NCBI RefSeq assembly: GCF_030678875.1
Contig: NZ_JAUUDS010000004.1
Location: 172,654-236,653, forward strand
Direction: 5' to 3'
Source of the DNA: Sphingomonas aurea
Lineage (GTDB): Bacteria > Pseudomonadota > Alphaproteobacteria > Sphingomonadales > Sphingomonadaceae
DNA: 64,000 nucleotides
The translations under genes and the position numbers were made by a program. Positions 1-8,763 of this stretch are shown here, in pieces. Each line of letters starts with the position of its first letter. The first letter of the stretch is position 1. The notes under the pieces are model-generated. The model searched no databases, had not been told where the DNA came from, and saw nothing but the letters and a program-made list of their open reading frames with translations.

Positions 1-246
1 CTGGACGGCGACCGGATCGCCGACGTGCGGATCGCCTTCGGCGGCGTCGCGCACAAGCCGTGGCGCGCAACCCGCGCCGAGGAGGCGCTGCGCGGCGGTC
101 CGGCGACCGATCAGGCGGTCCACGCGGCGGCGGCGCTTGAGTTCGCCGACGCCCGGCCGCTGCGCGACAATGCGTTCAAGCCGGCACTGGCGGCACGGAC
201 GCTCGCCGCCGTGCTCGGCGGCCTGGCTCGGGGAGAAGCGGCATGA
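1..246 (+). CDS. Molybdenum hydroxylase FAD-binding subunit, C-terminal end (partial)
   Basis: The reading frame is open from base 1 and ends with TGA at 244-246, so only the last 81 residues are present. The segment containing FGGVAHKPWRA followed by a helical tail is typical of the C-terminal domain of CO dehydrogenase/xanthine dehydrogenase flavoprotein subunits, which carry electrons from the Mo subunit through FAD. The stop codon overlaps the ATG of the Mo-subunit gene (ATGA), as in coxM-coxL/yagS-yagR type operons. A 2Fe-2S subunit would be expected upstream, outside the window. The family call rests on the motif and the neighbour; the substrate is unknown. Confidence 0.85.
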   Translation: MDGDRIADVRIAFGGVAHKPWRATRAEEALRGGPATDQAVHAAAALEFADARPLRDNAFKPALAARTLAAVLGGLARGEAA

Positions 247-2585
247 GCATCGTCGACACCGCCAAACAGGCTGCGCAGGGCCTGATGCAGGGCGCGATGG
301 AGAAGCTGGTGCCGCTCGCCCCCGACAGCTGGATACCGGGCGGCGTTCCCGACCCGCTGATCGCGCGCAAGCACGGGCTGATCGGCACGCCCGTCTCGCG
401 CCTCGACGGTCCGCTGAAGGTAAAGGGCGGCGCGCGCTTCGCCGCGGAGTACCGGTTCGACGACATGGTCTATGCCGCGCTCGTCTACGCGACGATCCCG
501 CGCGGCCGCATCGTCGCGATCGATCAGGCGGCGGCCGAGGCAGCCACCGGCGTGGTCCTGGTGATGACCCACCGGAACGCGCCGCGGATGAACACGCCCG
601 CCGTGTTCGGATCATCGCCGACCGCGGTCGGACCCGCCGACCTGCCGATCCTGCAGGACGACCGTATCCATTGGAATGGCCAGCCGATCGCCTGCGTACT
701 GGCAGAGACGCAGGAACAGGCGGACCACGCCGCCTCGCTCATCGCCGTCACCTATGATGAGGAGCCGTCGACCACCTCGCTGGCCGGGGCCAAGGCCAAC
801 GGGATGGAACAGGGCCTGTTCATGGGCCAGCCGCTGCTCAACGAGATCGGCGACGCAGAGGCGGCGCTGGCATCGGCGCCGCACCGCATCGACCATGTCT
901 ACCGAACGCCGCGCCACAACCACAACCCGATCGAGCCGCACGCCGCGACGCTCGCCTGGGTCGATGGCGGGCTGGTGATCCACGACGCCAGCCAGATGGT
1001 GACCCAGCAGGCGCAGACCATCGGCGAGGTATTCGACCTGACGCCCGATCAGGTTCGCCTCACCTCGCCCTATGTCGGCGGCGGTTTCGGGAGCAAGGGG
1101 CTGTGGGATCATCAGGTCATCGGCGCCGCCGCGGCGCAGCTGGCCGGACGGCCGGTCCGCATCACGCTGTCGCGGGAGGGCGTGTACCGCGTCGTCGGCG
1201 GACGGACGCTGACCGAACAGCGCGTCGGGATCGGCGCGACGGCGGATGGCCGGTTCCAGGCGCTCATCCACTCCGGTCTGTCGGTCATGACCCCGCACAA
1301 TTCCATGCCCGAGCCGTTCATCCTCGGCACCCGTGCCGCCTATGCCGCACCGAATATCGCGCTGAAGGTGGAGATCGCGCGCATGAACATGCTCGCCAAC
1401 ACCTTCATGCGCGCGCCGGGCGAGGCGGTCGGCACCTTCGCGCTCGAATGCGCGGTCGACGAGCTGGCGGTGCAGATCGGCATCGACCCGGTCGACCTGC
1501 GCATCCTGAACGAGCCGGACAAGGATCCGACCTCCGGCCTGCCCTTCTCGTCGCGGCACATCGTCGAGGCGTGGCGCCGGGGGGCGGAGCGGTTCGGCTG
1601 GTCCGACCGCCCCGCCACCCCCGCCTCGCGCCGCGACGGCGAGTGGCTGGTCGGCATGGGCTGCGCCACCGGCACCTATCCCTATTACCGGATGCCCGGC
1701 GCGGAGGCACGGATCACCCTGACGCGCGACGGCGACGCTGTGCGCGCGACCGTGGAGGTCGCGGCGGCAGAGATGGGCATGGGCACCTCGACCACCACGG
1801 CGATCGTCGCGGCGGAGCGGCTGGGCCTGCCGCTCGACCGGGTCGAGGTGGCTTACGGCGACTCGGCCATCCCAGGCGCGATCATGGCCGGCGGGTCGCA
1901 GCAGACGGCGGCGATCGGTGCGGCGGTGATCGCCGCGCACAACGCGCTCGTCGCCGAGTTGCTGAAGCTCGCCGGCAATGATTCGGGATTGGCCGGCCTG
2001 TCCCCGGACGATGTCGGCAGCGTCGATGGCGGCCTGTCCAAGCGCGACGATCCGGTGCGGCGCGAGAGCTATGCCTCAATCCTGTCCCGCGCCCGGCGCG
2101 ACAGCGTGACGGTGACGGCGGCGGGTTCGCCGCCGCTCGAGCTGATGCACTGGTCGATGCACTCGCACAGCGCGCTGTTCTGCGAGGTGCGGGTCAACGC
2201 GGTGACCGGCGAGACGCGGGTCACCCGCATGCTGGGTTCGTTCGATTGCGGGCGCATCCTCAATCCCCGCACCGCGACCAGCCAGTTCCGCGGCGGCATC
2301 ATCATGGGGCTGGGCATGGCGCTGATGGAGGAAACCCAGTTCGACGAGCGGAGTGGCCGGATCATGAACCCCAGCCTCGCCGAATATCACCTGCCGGTGC
2401 ACATGGACGTGCCGGAGATCGACGTGATCTGGACCGACATCGCCGATCCCCACACCCCGATGGGCGCGCACGGCATCGGCGAGATCGGCATCACCGGCGT
2501 CGCCGCCGCGGTCGCCAATGCCATCTACAATGCCACCGGCAAGCGGGTGCGGAACCTGCCGATCACGCTCGACAGGCTGCTTTAG
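243..2585 (+). CDS. Xanthine dehydrogenase/aldehyde oxidase family, molybdopterin-binding subunit
   Basis: This 780-residue protein is the catalytic Mo subunit of a three-subunit molybdenum hydroxylase. Seen: a first conserved domain from about residue 40 to 180, the GGGFGSK molybdopterin loop at about 279-285, and GAHGIGEIG near the end, where Glu747 is the expected catalytic base. The family hydroxylates aldehydes or N-heterocycles, passing electrons to 2Fe-2S and FAD subunits. The ATG overlaps the stop of the FAD-subunit gene, so the two are translationally coupled. The overall look is closest to the PaoC/YagR (aldehyde oxidoreductase) branch, but purine or aromatic N-heterocycle substrates cannot be excluded. 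No Tat signal is visible here; in this family export is directed by the small subunit. Confidence 0.88.
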   Translation: MSIVDTAKQAAQGLMQGAMEKLVPLAPDSWIPGGVPDPLIARKHGLIGTPVSRLDGPLKVKGGARFAAEYRFDDMVYAALVYATIPRGRIVAIDQAAAEAATGVVLVMTHRNAPRMNTPAVFGSSPTAVGPADLPILQDDRIHWNGQPIACVLAETQEQADHAASLIAVTYDEEPSTTSLAGAKANGMEQGLFMGQPLLNEIGDAEAALASAPHRIDHVYRTPRHNHNPIEPHAATLAWVDGGLVIHDASQMVTQQAQTIGEVFDLTPDQVRLTSPYVGGGFGSKGLWDHQVIGAAAAQLAGRPVRITLSREGVYRVVGGRTLTEQRVGIGATADGRFQALIHSGLSVMTPHNSMPEPFILGTRAAYAAPNIALKVEIARMNMLANTFMRAPGEAVGTFALECAVDELAVQIGIDPVDLRILNEPDKDPTSGLPFSSRHIVEAWRRGAERFGWSDRPATPASRRDGEWLVGMGCATGTYPYYRMPGAEARITLTRDGDAVRATVEVAAAEMGMGTSTTTAIVAAERLGLPLDRVEVAYGDSAIPGAIMAGGSQQTAAIGAAVIAAHNALVAELLKLAGNDSGLAGLSPDDVGSVDGGLSKRDDPVRRESYASILSRARRDSVTVTAAGSPPLELMHWSMHSHSALFCEVRVNAVTGETRVTRMLGSFDCGRILNPRTATSQFRGGIIMGLGMALMEETQFDERSGRIMNPSLAEYHLPVHMDVPEIDVIWTDIADPHTPMGAHGIGEIGITGVAAAVANAIYNATGKRVRNLPITLDRLL

Positions 2586-2594
2586 CCGGCTGCC

Positions 2595-4958
2595 TCAGGT
2601 CCGCGGCAGCGCGAAGGCCATGGTATAGTCGCCGTAGCGGGTGCCGAGCGCGCCGTGCCCGCCGGCGGTGATGACCACATATTGCCGCCCGTCACGCCCG
2701 CGATAGGTCATCGGCGTCGCCTGCGCGCCTGCCGGCAACCGGGCCTTCCACACCACCTCGCCGGTGTTCAGGTCATAGGCGCGCAGATACTGGTCGGTCG
2801 TCGCGCCGATAAAGGCAAGGCCACCGGCGGTGATGATCGACCCGCCAAGGTTGGGCACGCCGGTCTTGATCGGCACGCCCAGATGCGATCCGAACAGACC
2901 GGTGTCGCGCGCGGTGCCCAGCACCTTCTTCCACGCGATCTTGCGCGTGTTCAGGTCGATCGCGGTCAGGTGGCCCCAGGGCGGCGCCACGCAGGGCGCG
3001 CCGAAGATGCCCACCCACGCCTTCACCACCGCGACGTACGGCGTATTGTACTGGGTCTGGAGCTGCGCCTGCATGGCGTTCTCGCCACCCTGCTTCTGCT
3101 TCATCAGGGAGGCGACGCGCGGATCGTCGCGGCGCATCAGCCACAGCTTGAACGGCATTTCCATCGTGTTGACGGTCATGATCCCGCGCACCGGATCGAC
3201 CGCCGCGCCGCCCCAGTCGGTGACACCGTCGAAGGCGGGATGGCCGATGATCGGCTTCAGGCCCATCGGCTGGTAGATGCCGGTCCCCTGCGCACGACGA
3301 ATGTCGATACGGCAGAACAGCTGATCGATCGGCGTCGCGCCCCAGGTCGCGACCTCGGTCGGGGCGGGCGGCGTGAAGCTGGGCATCCCGGTCGAGAAGG
3401 GCTGGGTCGGCGACACGCGCACGCCCGGCGTCGCGCCATCGGTCCGCACCGGTCGCTCGGTGATCGCGGCGATCGGCTGGCCGGTCAGGCGGTTCAGGAA
3501 GAACACCTGCCCCATCTTGGTGGTCTGGATCAGCGCCGGGACAACCTGTCCGTTCGGCGCGCGATAGTCGAACAGCGACGGCCCGATCGGCAGATCCATG
3601 TCCCACATGTCGCGGTGTACCAGCTGACGGGTCCAGCGCAGCTTGCCGGTCGCCACGTCGAGCGCGACGATCGAGCTGCCGAACCGGTCGTCGAACGGCC
3701 GGCGATACCCGATCCAGTAATCGGGAGAGGCGTTGCCGGTGCCCAGATAGACGATGCCGTTCGCCGCGTCCGCGGTGATCGCGCCCCAGACGTTCGGCGT
3801 GCCGCGTGTATAGACCTGCCCCGCCGGCAGTGGGGCGATCGCGTCCTGCGACCGGCCCACGTCCCATGCCCAGACTGGCGCACCGGACACGGGGTCATAG
3901 GCGCGGACCACCCCGCTTGGGATGTCGCGGTTGACGTTGTCGGTGATCCGCTCGCCGATGATGAGGCGACCGTTCACGACCACCGGCGGGGTCGTGCCGA
4001 TCTGGTCGGACGGCTTCGACGTGCCCATGTTCGCGCGCAGGTCGATCGCGCCGCCGTTCGCGAAGCTGGGGCACGGCCGTCCGGTATCGGCGTCGAGCGC
4101 GACGAGGCGCGCGTTGAAGGTCGGCGCGAAGATGCGGTGCGGGCACGGCGTGCCGGCCGGTGCCTCGAAATAGGTGACGCCGCGGCAGACCAGATAGTTG
4201 TTGCCCTGGATCTTCGCGTCCTCGTGCCAGCTCCACTTGGTCTTGCCGGTGGTGGCGTCGATCGCCTGGACGAAGGAATGCGGCGTGCAGGTGTAGAGCG
4301 TGTCGCCGATATGGATCGGCGTCGCCTCGGAATGATATTCGCGCTTATGCTCGGTCGCCTCCGCCGGCATGGGCAGGTCGCCGGTGCGTTGCGTCCAGGC
4401 GAGTTGCAGGCGGCCGACATTCTGCGGCGTTATGTCGGCAAGCGTCGAGTAGCGGCGCCCGGACAGCGTGCCACCATAGTCGCGCCAGTCGCCGTCCGCC
4501 TCGCCCGTCGGCGCTGCCGGCAGCTGCACCGCTGGCGCGTCCTGCGCGACGACTCCTTGCCCGTGCAGCGTCAGCCCGGCGACGCACAGCACCGCTAGTC
4601 CCGCAGCGACGGCGGGCATCGCATGCCCGCGCGACCGCCACGAACGCCCGCGCAGGCCGGTCAGCAGCACCAGCACCAGCAGCACGGTGGGCGCAACCAG
4701 CCGCGGTACCAGCTGGAGCCCGTCCAGCCCCACCTCCCACACCGCCCAGATCAGCGTGCCGATCCACAGCGCGACGAACAGCCATCGCCCGAGCGGACTT
4801 TCGCGCCCGATCAGCGCTCCGCTGGCCACCATCGCGACGCCGACGATAAGATAATAGGGCGAACCACCCAGCGAGACGAGCACCCCGCCTGCGACCACGA
4901 AGAAACCACCCAGAATGGTGATGACCCAGGCCAGGACGATGGTGAGCAGCCGTGCCAT
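2595..4958 (-). CDS. gcd: Membrane-bound quinoprotein (PQQ) glucose dehydrogenase family
   Basis: A 787-residue protein with about five hydrophobic segments in the first 150 residues, followed by a long periplasmic eight-bladed propeller. The GDH/quinate-DH family motifs HRDMWDMDLPIGP and GTRYGDYTMAFALP are present. The family oxidises aldoses (glucose to glucono-lactone) or quinate/shikimate at the periplasmic face and reduces ubiquinone. The ATG at 4958 is preferred over a TTG at 4991: it begins the first membrane segment directly, and an AGGG stretch lies upstream. It is convergent with the molybdenum hydroxylase gene, with 9 bases between stops. No pqq genes lie in the window, so cofactor synthesis must be elsewhere. 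Glucose versus quinate specificity is not settled. Confidence 0.85.
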   Translation of the reverse strand: MARLLTIVLAWVITILGGFFVVAGGVLVSLGGSPYYLIVGVAMVASGALIGRESPLGRWLFVALWIGTLIWAVWEVGLDGLQLVPRLVAPTVLLVLVLLTGLRGRSWRSRGHAMPAVAAGLAVLCVAGLTLHGQGVVAQDAPAVQLPAAPTGEADGDWRDYGGTLSGRRYSTLADITPQNVGRLQLAWTQRTGDLPMPAEATEHKREYHSEATPIHIGDTLYTCTPHSFVQAIDATTGKTKWSWHEDAKIQGNNYLVCRGVTYFEAPAGTPCPHRIFAPTFNARLVALDADTGRPCPSFANGGAIDLRANMGTSKPSDQIGTTPPVVVNGRLIIGERITDNVNRDIPSGVVRAYDPVSGAPVWAWDVGRSQDAIAPLPAGQVYTRGTPNVWGAITADAANGIVYLGTGNASPDYWIGYRRPFDDRFGSSIVALDVATGKLRWTRQLVHRDMWDMDLPIGPSLFDYRAPNGQVVPALIQTTKMGQVFFLNRLTGQPIAAITERPVRTDGATPGVRVSPTQPFSTGMPSFTPPAPTEVATWGATPIDQLFCRIDIRRAQGTGIYQPMGLKPIIGHPAFDGVTDWGGAAVDPVRGIMTVNTMEMPFKLWLMRRDDPRVASLMKQKQGGENAMQAQLQTQYNTPYVAVVKAWVGIFGAPCVAPPWGHLTAIDLNTRKIAWKKVLGTARDTGLFGSHLGVPIKTGVPNLGGSIITAGGLAFIGATTDQYLRAYDLNTGEVVWKARLPAGAQATPMTYRGRDGRQYVVITAGGHGALGTRYGDYTMAFALPRT

Positions 4959-5021
4959 ATCCGCGCATTCCCTGTGATCTACGGGCCACAACGCAGCCGG
5001 CGGCGAAAAGTCCCCGTGCGG

Positions 5022-5261
5022 TCAGGCGCGACTGATCCGGTACGGCCCTGCACGAACGGACAGCGGCTGCCCCTTCCAGCTCAGCCGTACCGCACCCTCG
5101 GCAAGGAGCCGGTCGACCGCATCGTGCACGGCGGGCATCGCGTCGCGCCACGCATCGGCATGGCCGGCGGTCAGCGCGCGTGCGACCTCGCTCGGACAGA
5201 CACTCGCCTCGGCGGCGCGGGCCGCGAGCAGCGCCAGGGTGGCTGCCCGCGCCTCGGTCAT
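5022..5261 (-). CDS. DUF3253 family protein
   Basis: Small 79-residue protein beginning MTEARAATLALLAARA and ending with a region like the winged-helix-style DUF3253 family (VHDAVDRLLAEGAVRLSWKG). The ATG at 5261 overlaps the TGA of the tag gene (ATGA), so the two are almost certainly co-translated. The family is often found beside DNA repair or deaminase genes and has no assigned biochemical role. A longer start at 5276 (MLPPG) is possible but would overlap tag further. Confidence 0.7.
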   Translation of the reverse strand: MTEARAATLALLAARAAEASVCPSEVARALTAGHADAWRDAMPAVHDAVDRLLAEGAVRLSWKGQPLSVRAGPYRISRA

Positions 5262-5818
5262 GCCCGGCGGAAGCATGTTGCCTCGTGATCGTCGATCAGC
5301 CCGCACGCCTGCATCCAGGCATAGACGATCACCGGGCCGACGAACTTGAACCCCCGTGCCTTCAGCGCTGCCGACAGCGCCTCGGATTCGGGCGACCGGG
5401 TCGCGGTGCCGTCGCCGACGATCGGATGTCCGCCAACGAAGCTCCAGCAGAAGGCGGCGAAATCCTCGCCCTTGTCCGCCATCGCCAGGACCGCGCGCGC
5501 ATTGCCGATCACCGCCTCGATCTTGGCGCGGGAGCGCACGATTCCGGCGTCGGTCATCAACCGCTCGACATCGGCCGCGTCGAACCGCGCGACCCGCACC
5601 GGGTCGAAGCCGGCGAACGCGGCCCGGAACGCCTCGCGCTTGCGCAGGACGGTGATCCAGGCGAGCCCGGCCTGGAACCCGTCGAGCATCAGCTTTTCCC
5701 ACAGCGCGCGGGCATCATGCTCGGGCACGCCCCATTCCGCGTCGTGATACGCGGCGAGCAGCGGCGCGCTCTGCGCCCAGCGGCAGCGCGGACGGTCAGG
5801 ATCGATCGGCGAGGTCAT
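5258..5818 (-). CDS. tag: DNA-3-methyladenine glycosylase I
   Basis: 186-residue monofunctional base-excision repair glycosylase that removes 3-methyladenine from alkylated DNA. The family's structural zinc ligands are all present: Cys12, His25 (YHDAEWG), His178 and Cys182 (DDHEATCF). The helix-hairpin region (WITVLRKREAFR) and VGPVIVYAWMQACGL are characteristic. The start at 5818 gives MTSPIDPDRPRCRW with the expected distance to the first zinc ligand; a longer reading to 5887 adds a non-conserved tail. It is followed by the overlapping DUF3253 gene. Length is normal for the family. Confidence 0.93.
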   Translation of the reverse strand: MTSPIDPDRPRCRWAQSAPLLAAYHDAEWGVPEHDARALWEKLMLDGFQAGLAWITVLRKREAFRAAFAGFDPVRVARFDAADVERLMTDAGIVRSRAKIEAVIGNARAVLAMADKGEDFAAFCWSFVGGHPIVGDGTATRSPESEALSAALKARGFKFVGPVIVYAWMQACGLIDDHEATCFRRA

Positions 5819-5855
5819 GACGCTGGTGGCTAGGCGCTTCCACGAGCCGGGTCGA

Positions 5856-6641
5856 TCAGTTCCGCGTGCCGCCGAACACCGGCGCACGCTTGCCGAGAAA
5901 GGCGGCGACGCCCTCGCGATAATCGTCGCTGCACCCCAGCACCCGCATCGCGTCGCGCTCGGCGTCCAGCTGCGCGTCGAGCGTAGTGCCAGAGGCCGCG
6001 CGGATCAGTCGCTTGGTTTCCGCCAGCCCCTGTGCCGGCCCGGCGGCAAGCCGCTCTGCTAGTGCCGTGGCGGTGTCGATCAGCGCATCGTCGTCGACAC
6101 AGTCCCAGATCAGCCCCCACGCCGCCGCCCTCTCGGCCGACAGCGCGTCTCCGGTCAGCGCCAGGCCCAGCGCCCGCGCCTGTCCGACGAGGCGCGGCAG
6201 CACCCAGGTGCCGCCCGAATCGGGGATCAGGCCGACCTTCGCGAACGACTGGATGAACTTCGCCGACCGGCCGGCGACCACGATATCGCAGGCCAGCGCG
6301 ACGCTGACTCCCGCCCCCGCGGCGACGCCGTTGACGGCGCAGACCACCGGCTTGGGCAGGATCGTCAGCCGCCGGATCAGCGGGGCATAGTGGCGCTCGA
6401 TCGACTCGCCGAGGTCGATCGGCGTGCCATCGGCCGGCGCGACCCGGTCGGACAGGTCCTGCCCCGCGCAGAAGCCGCGACCGGCGCCGGTCAGCAGGAC
6501 GGCGCGAACCTCGCCGTCCTCCGCGATCCTGTCGAGTGCGGCGGCCAGTTCGCCGTGCATCGCGGCGGTGAAGCTGTTCAGCCGCTCGGGCCGGTTCAGC
6601 GTGACACGCGCGACACCGTTCGCGCGTTCGACCAGGATCAT
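5856..6641 (-). CDS. paaG: PaaG-type enoyl-CoA hydratase/isomerase (ring-epoxide isomerase of phenylacetate pathway)
   Basis: 261-residue crotonase-fold protein. NRPERLNSF, GAGRGFCAGQDL and PKPVVCAVNGVAAGAG form the CoA/oxyanion-hole elements, and KVGLIPDSGGTW carries the acidic catalytic position of this branch. Residue for residue it resembles PaaG, which converts 2-(1,2-epoxyphenyl)acetyl-CoA to the oxepin and also isomerises enoyl-CoAs. The start at 6641 is an ATG 11 bases after the stop of the thiolase gene, so the two form an operon. The rest of the paa set (paaABCDE, paaZ, paaK) is absent from the window, so it may work in a different CoA-linked route. Confidence 0.85.
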   Translation of the reverse strand: MILVERANGVARVTLNRPERLNSFTAAMHGELAAALDRIAEDGEVRAVLLTGAGRGFCAGQDLSDRVAPADGTPIDLGESIERHYAPLIRRLTILPKPVVCAVNGVAAGAGVSVALACDIVVAGRSAKFIQSFAKVGLIPDSGGTWVLPRLVGQARALGLALTGDALSAERAAAWGLIWDCVDDDALIDTATALAERLAAGPAQGLAETKRLIRAASGTTLDAQLDAERDAMRVLGCSDDYREGVAAFLGKRAPVFGGTRN

Positions 6642-6652
6642 CTCACGTCCCC

Positions 6653-7855
6653 TCAGACCCGTTCCAGCATCAGCGCGATCCCCTGCCCCACGCCGACGCA
6701 CATGAACGCCATCGCATAGCGGCCGCCGGTGCGGTGCAGCTCCTCGACCGCCGACAGGGTGATGCGCGCACCCGACATGCCGAGCGGGTGGCCGAGCGCG
6801 ATGGCGCCACCATTGCGGTTCACCCGCGGGTCGTCCCACGCGATGCACAGGTCGCGCAGCGTCGCGATCGCCTGGCTGGCGAACGCCTCGTTCAGTTCGA
6901 TGACGTCGAGCCGATCGAGCGCGATGCCGGTGCGGTGCGCCAGTCTGCGCGCCGCCTCTATCGGACCGACGCCCATGATCCGTGGTGCGATGCCGGCCGC
7001 TGCCATGCCGAGCACCCTTGCCCGCGGTGTCAGGCCGTGGCGCGCCGCCGCGGCCTCCGACGCGACCAGCATGGCCGCGGCCCCATCGTTCAGCCCGGAA
7101 GCATTGCCGGCGGTCACCGTGCCATCGGCGCGCACCACCGGCTTCAGCTGCGCGAGCGCGGCGAGGCTGGTGGCGCGCGGGTGCTCGTCCTGCGCGAACA
7201 GGATCGGCTCGCCCTTGCGCTGCGGGATCTCGACCGGCACGATCTCCGCGGCCATGCGCCCGCTGGCGATCGCCGCGGCGGCCTTTTCCTGGCTGGCGAG
7301 CGCGAACCGGTCCTGCTCCTCGCGCGACACCTGCCACTGGTCGGCGACGTTCTCGCCCGTCTCGGGCATCGAATCGACGCCGTACGCATGCCGCATCGCC
7401 GGATTGACGAAACGCCAGCCGAGGACCGTATCCTGCAGCGTCTGCGCGCGGTCGAACGGGCCCGCCGCCTTGCCCAAAACATAGGGCGCACGGGTCATGC
7501 TCTCGACCCCGCCGGCAATCATCAGCTCGGCGTCGCCGGCGCGGATCGCTTGCGCGGCCGATCCGACCGCGTTCAGCCCCGACCCGCACAGCCGATTGAC
7601 GGTCACCCCCGCCACCGTATCCGGCAGACCGGCGAGCAGCACCGCCATGCGTGCGACGTTGCGATTGTCCTCACCCGCCTGATTGGCGCAGCCCAGGATC
7701 GCATCGTCGACCGCCGCCCAATCGACGTGCCGATTGCGCGCCGCGAGCGCACGGATCGGCACGGCGGCGAGATCGTCGGCACGGATCGTCGACAGTCCGC
7801 CGTTCAGCTTCCCGATCGGGGTACGGACGGCGTCGCAGATATAGGCGTCGGGCAT
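6653..7855 (-). CDS. paaJ: 3-oxoadipyl-CoA/acetyl-CoA thiolase (PaaJ/PcaF type)
   Basis: 400-residue thiolase with the nucleophile Cys90 in NRLCGSG, His356 in GGAIALGHPLG and Cys386 in MCVGVGQG. GCANQAGEDNRNVARM and TIGWRFVNP-like stretches (VLGWRFVNPAMR) mark the PcaF/PaaJ branch, which cleaves 3-oxoadipyl-CoA to succinyl-CoA and acetyl-CoA. The ATG at 7855 (MPDAYICDAVRTP) is chosen over a longer in-frame extension because family members begin there. It is the first gene of a two-gene unit with paaG. PaaJ and PcaF cannot be separated from sequence; the paaG neighbour favours PaaJ. Confidence 0.86.
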   Translation of the reverse strand: MPDAYICDAVRTPIGKLNGGLSTIRADDLAAVPIRALAARNRHVDWAAVDDAILGCANQAGEDNRNVARMAVLLAGLPDTVAGVTVNRLCGSGLNAVGSAAQAIRAGDAELMIAGGVESMTRAPYVLGKAAGPFDRAQTLQDTVLGWRFVNPAMRHAYGVDSMPETGENVADQWQVSREEQDRFALASQEKAAAAIASGRMAAEIVPVEIPQRKGEPILFAQDEHPRATSLAALAQLKPVVRADGTVTAGNASGLNDGAAAMLVASEAAAARHGLTPRARVLGMAAAGIAPRIMGVGPIEAARRLAHRTGIALDRLDVIELNEAFASQAIATLRDLCIAWDDPRVNRNGGAIALGHPLGMSGARITLSAVEELHRTGGRYAMAFMCVGVGQGIALMLERV

Positions 7856-8028
7856 ATGACCTCGCGCTTGGGTGACTGGATGATGCGCAGCGATACCGCG
7901 CCCCGACGGTGGTCTGCCATAGCCGCGTCGGCGGCACTGCGACATTCCAACCGTGATTTACATCCGCCCGCCCGGCCGCGCGTGACCGCACCCGCCTGCC
8001 CACCTAGCATCCGGTCGTGGACAGGATC

Positions 8029-8754
8029 ATGAGCGGAACGGCGCTGGTCACGGGCGGCGCGCGCGGCATCGGCGCGGCAACGGCAGAGGCCCTGGAGCGG
8101 GCGGGCTGGCGCGTGCTGGCCGCCGATATCGACGCACGGGCGGTCGCCGAAGCGGATACAGGCTGGTGTGCCGCCGGTCGGGCCATCGCCGGTGTTCAAC
8201 TCGACGTGACCGACCGAGCGGCGGTCGGCGCGCTGCTCGACGCGCACGGGCCGGTGACGCTGGTCGTCAACAATGCCGCAGTGCCGGCCGACATGCTCCC
8301 ATTCGCCGATCTGACGGCACCTCAGTTCGAACGGGCTTTGCGCATCAACGTGCTCGGCAGCTTCATCGTCGGGCAGGAGGCGGCGCGGCGGATGACGGGC
8401 GGCGCGATCGTCAACATCGCCTCGCGCGGGTATCTGGGCGGCATCGGCGGCGCACATTACGTCGCCTCCAAGGCGGCGGTGGTCGGGCTGACCCGCGCGA
8501 TGGCGATCGAACTCCGCTGGCGCGGCATCGCGGTGAACGCGGTCGCTCCGGGCATGGTGGACACTCGCATGATCAAGCATTTCACCCCGGCGATGCGCGC
8601 CCGCCTGACCGAGCTTGAGCCGAGCGGCGGCGCGCTCGACCCGCAGGTCATCGCCGACACGATCGTCTTCCTCGCCTCTCCCGCAGGCCGCGCGATGAGC
8701 GGGCAGGTGCTGCTGGTCGACGGCGGCAAGGCGCTCGGCGTGGCCCTTTACTGA
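8029..8754 (+). CDS. SDR family NAD(P)-dependent oxidoreductase
   Basis: 241-residue classical short-chain dehydrogenase. The cofactor loop TGGARGIG is at residues 8-15, NNAA at 81-84, and the catalytic set Ser132, Tyr144 and Lys148 (YVASK). The C-terminal GQVLLVDGG is also canonical. It probably oxidises or reduces a hydroxyl/keto group in the surrounding catabolic route. The ATG at 8029 starts close to the Rossmann motif as usual, but its AGGA lies very near; a GTG at 8017 is the alternative. A degenerate SDR-like gene follows after 9 bases. Confidence 0.85.
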   Translation: MSGTALVTGGARGIGAATAEALERAGWRVLAADIDARAVAEADTGWCAAGRAIAGVQLDVTDRAAVGALLDAHGPVTLVVNNAAVPADMLPFADLTAPQFERALRINVLGSFIVGQEAARRMTGGAIVNIASRGYLGGIGGAHYVASKAAVVGLTRAMAIELRWRGIAVNAVAPGMVDTRMIKHFTPAMRARLTELEPSGGALDPQVIADTIVFLASPAGRAMSGQVLLVDGGKALGVALY

Positions 8755-8763
8755 GGCGGAGAC

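Noticed and set aside
2655..4598. 647-codon plus-strand frame over the quinoprotein dehydrogenase
   Set aside because: Arg/His-rich shadow of the minus-strand gene, no recognisable protein.
5856..7589. 577-codon reading that seems to fuse a thiolase-region sequence to PaaG
   Set aside because: The N-terminal part is the thiolase gene read out of frame; PaaG starts at 6641.
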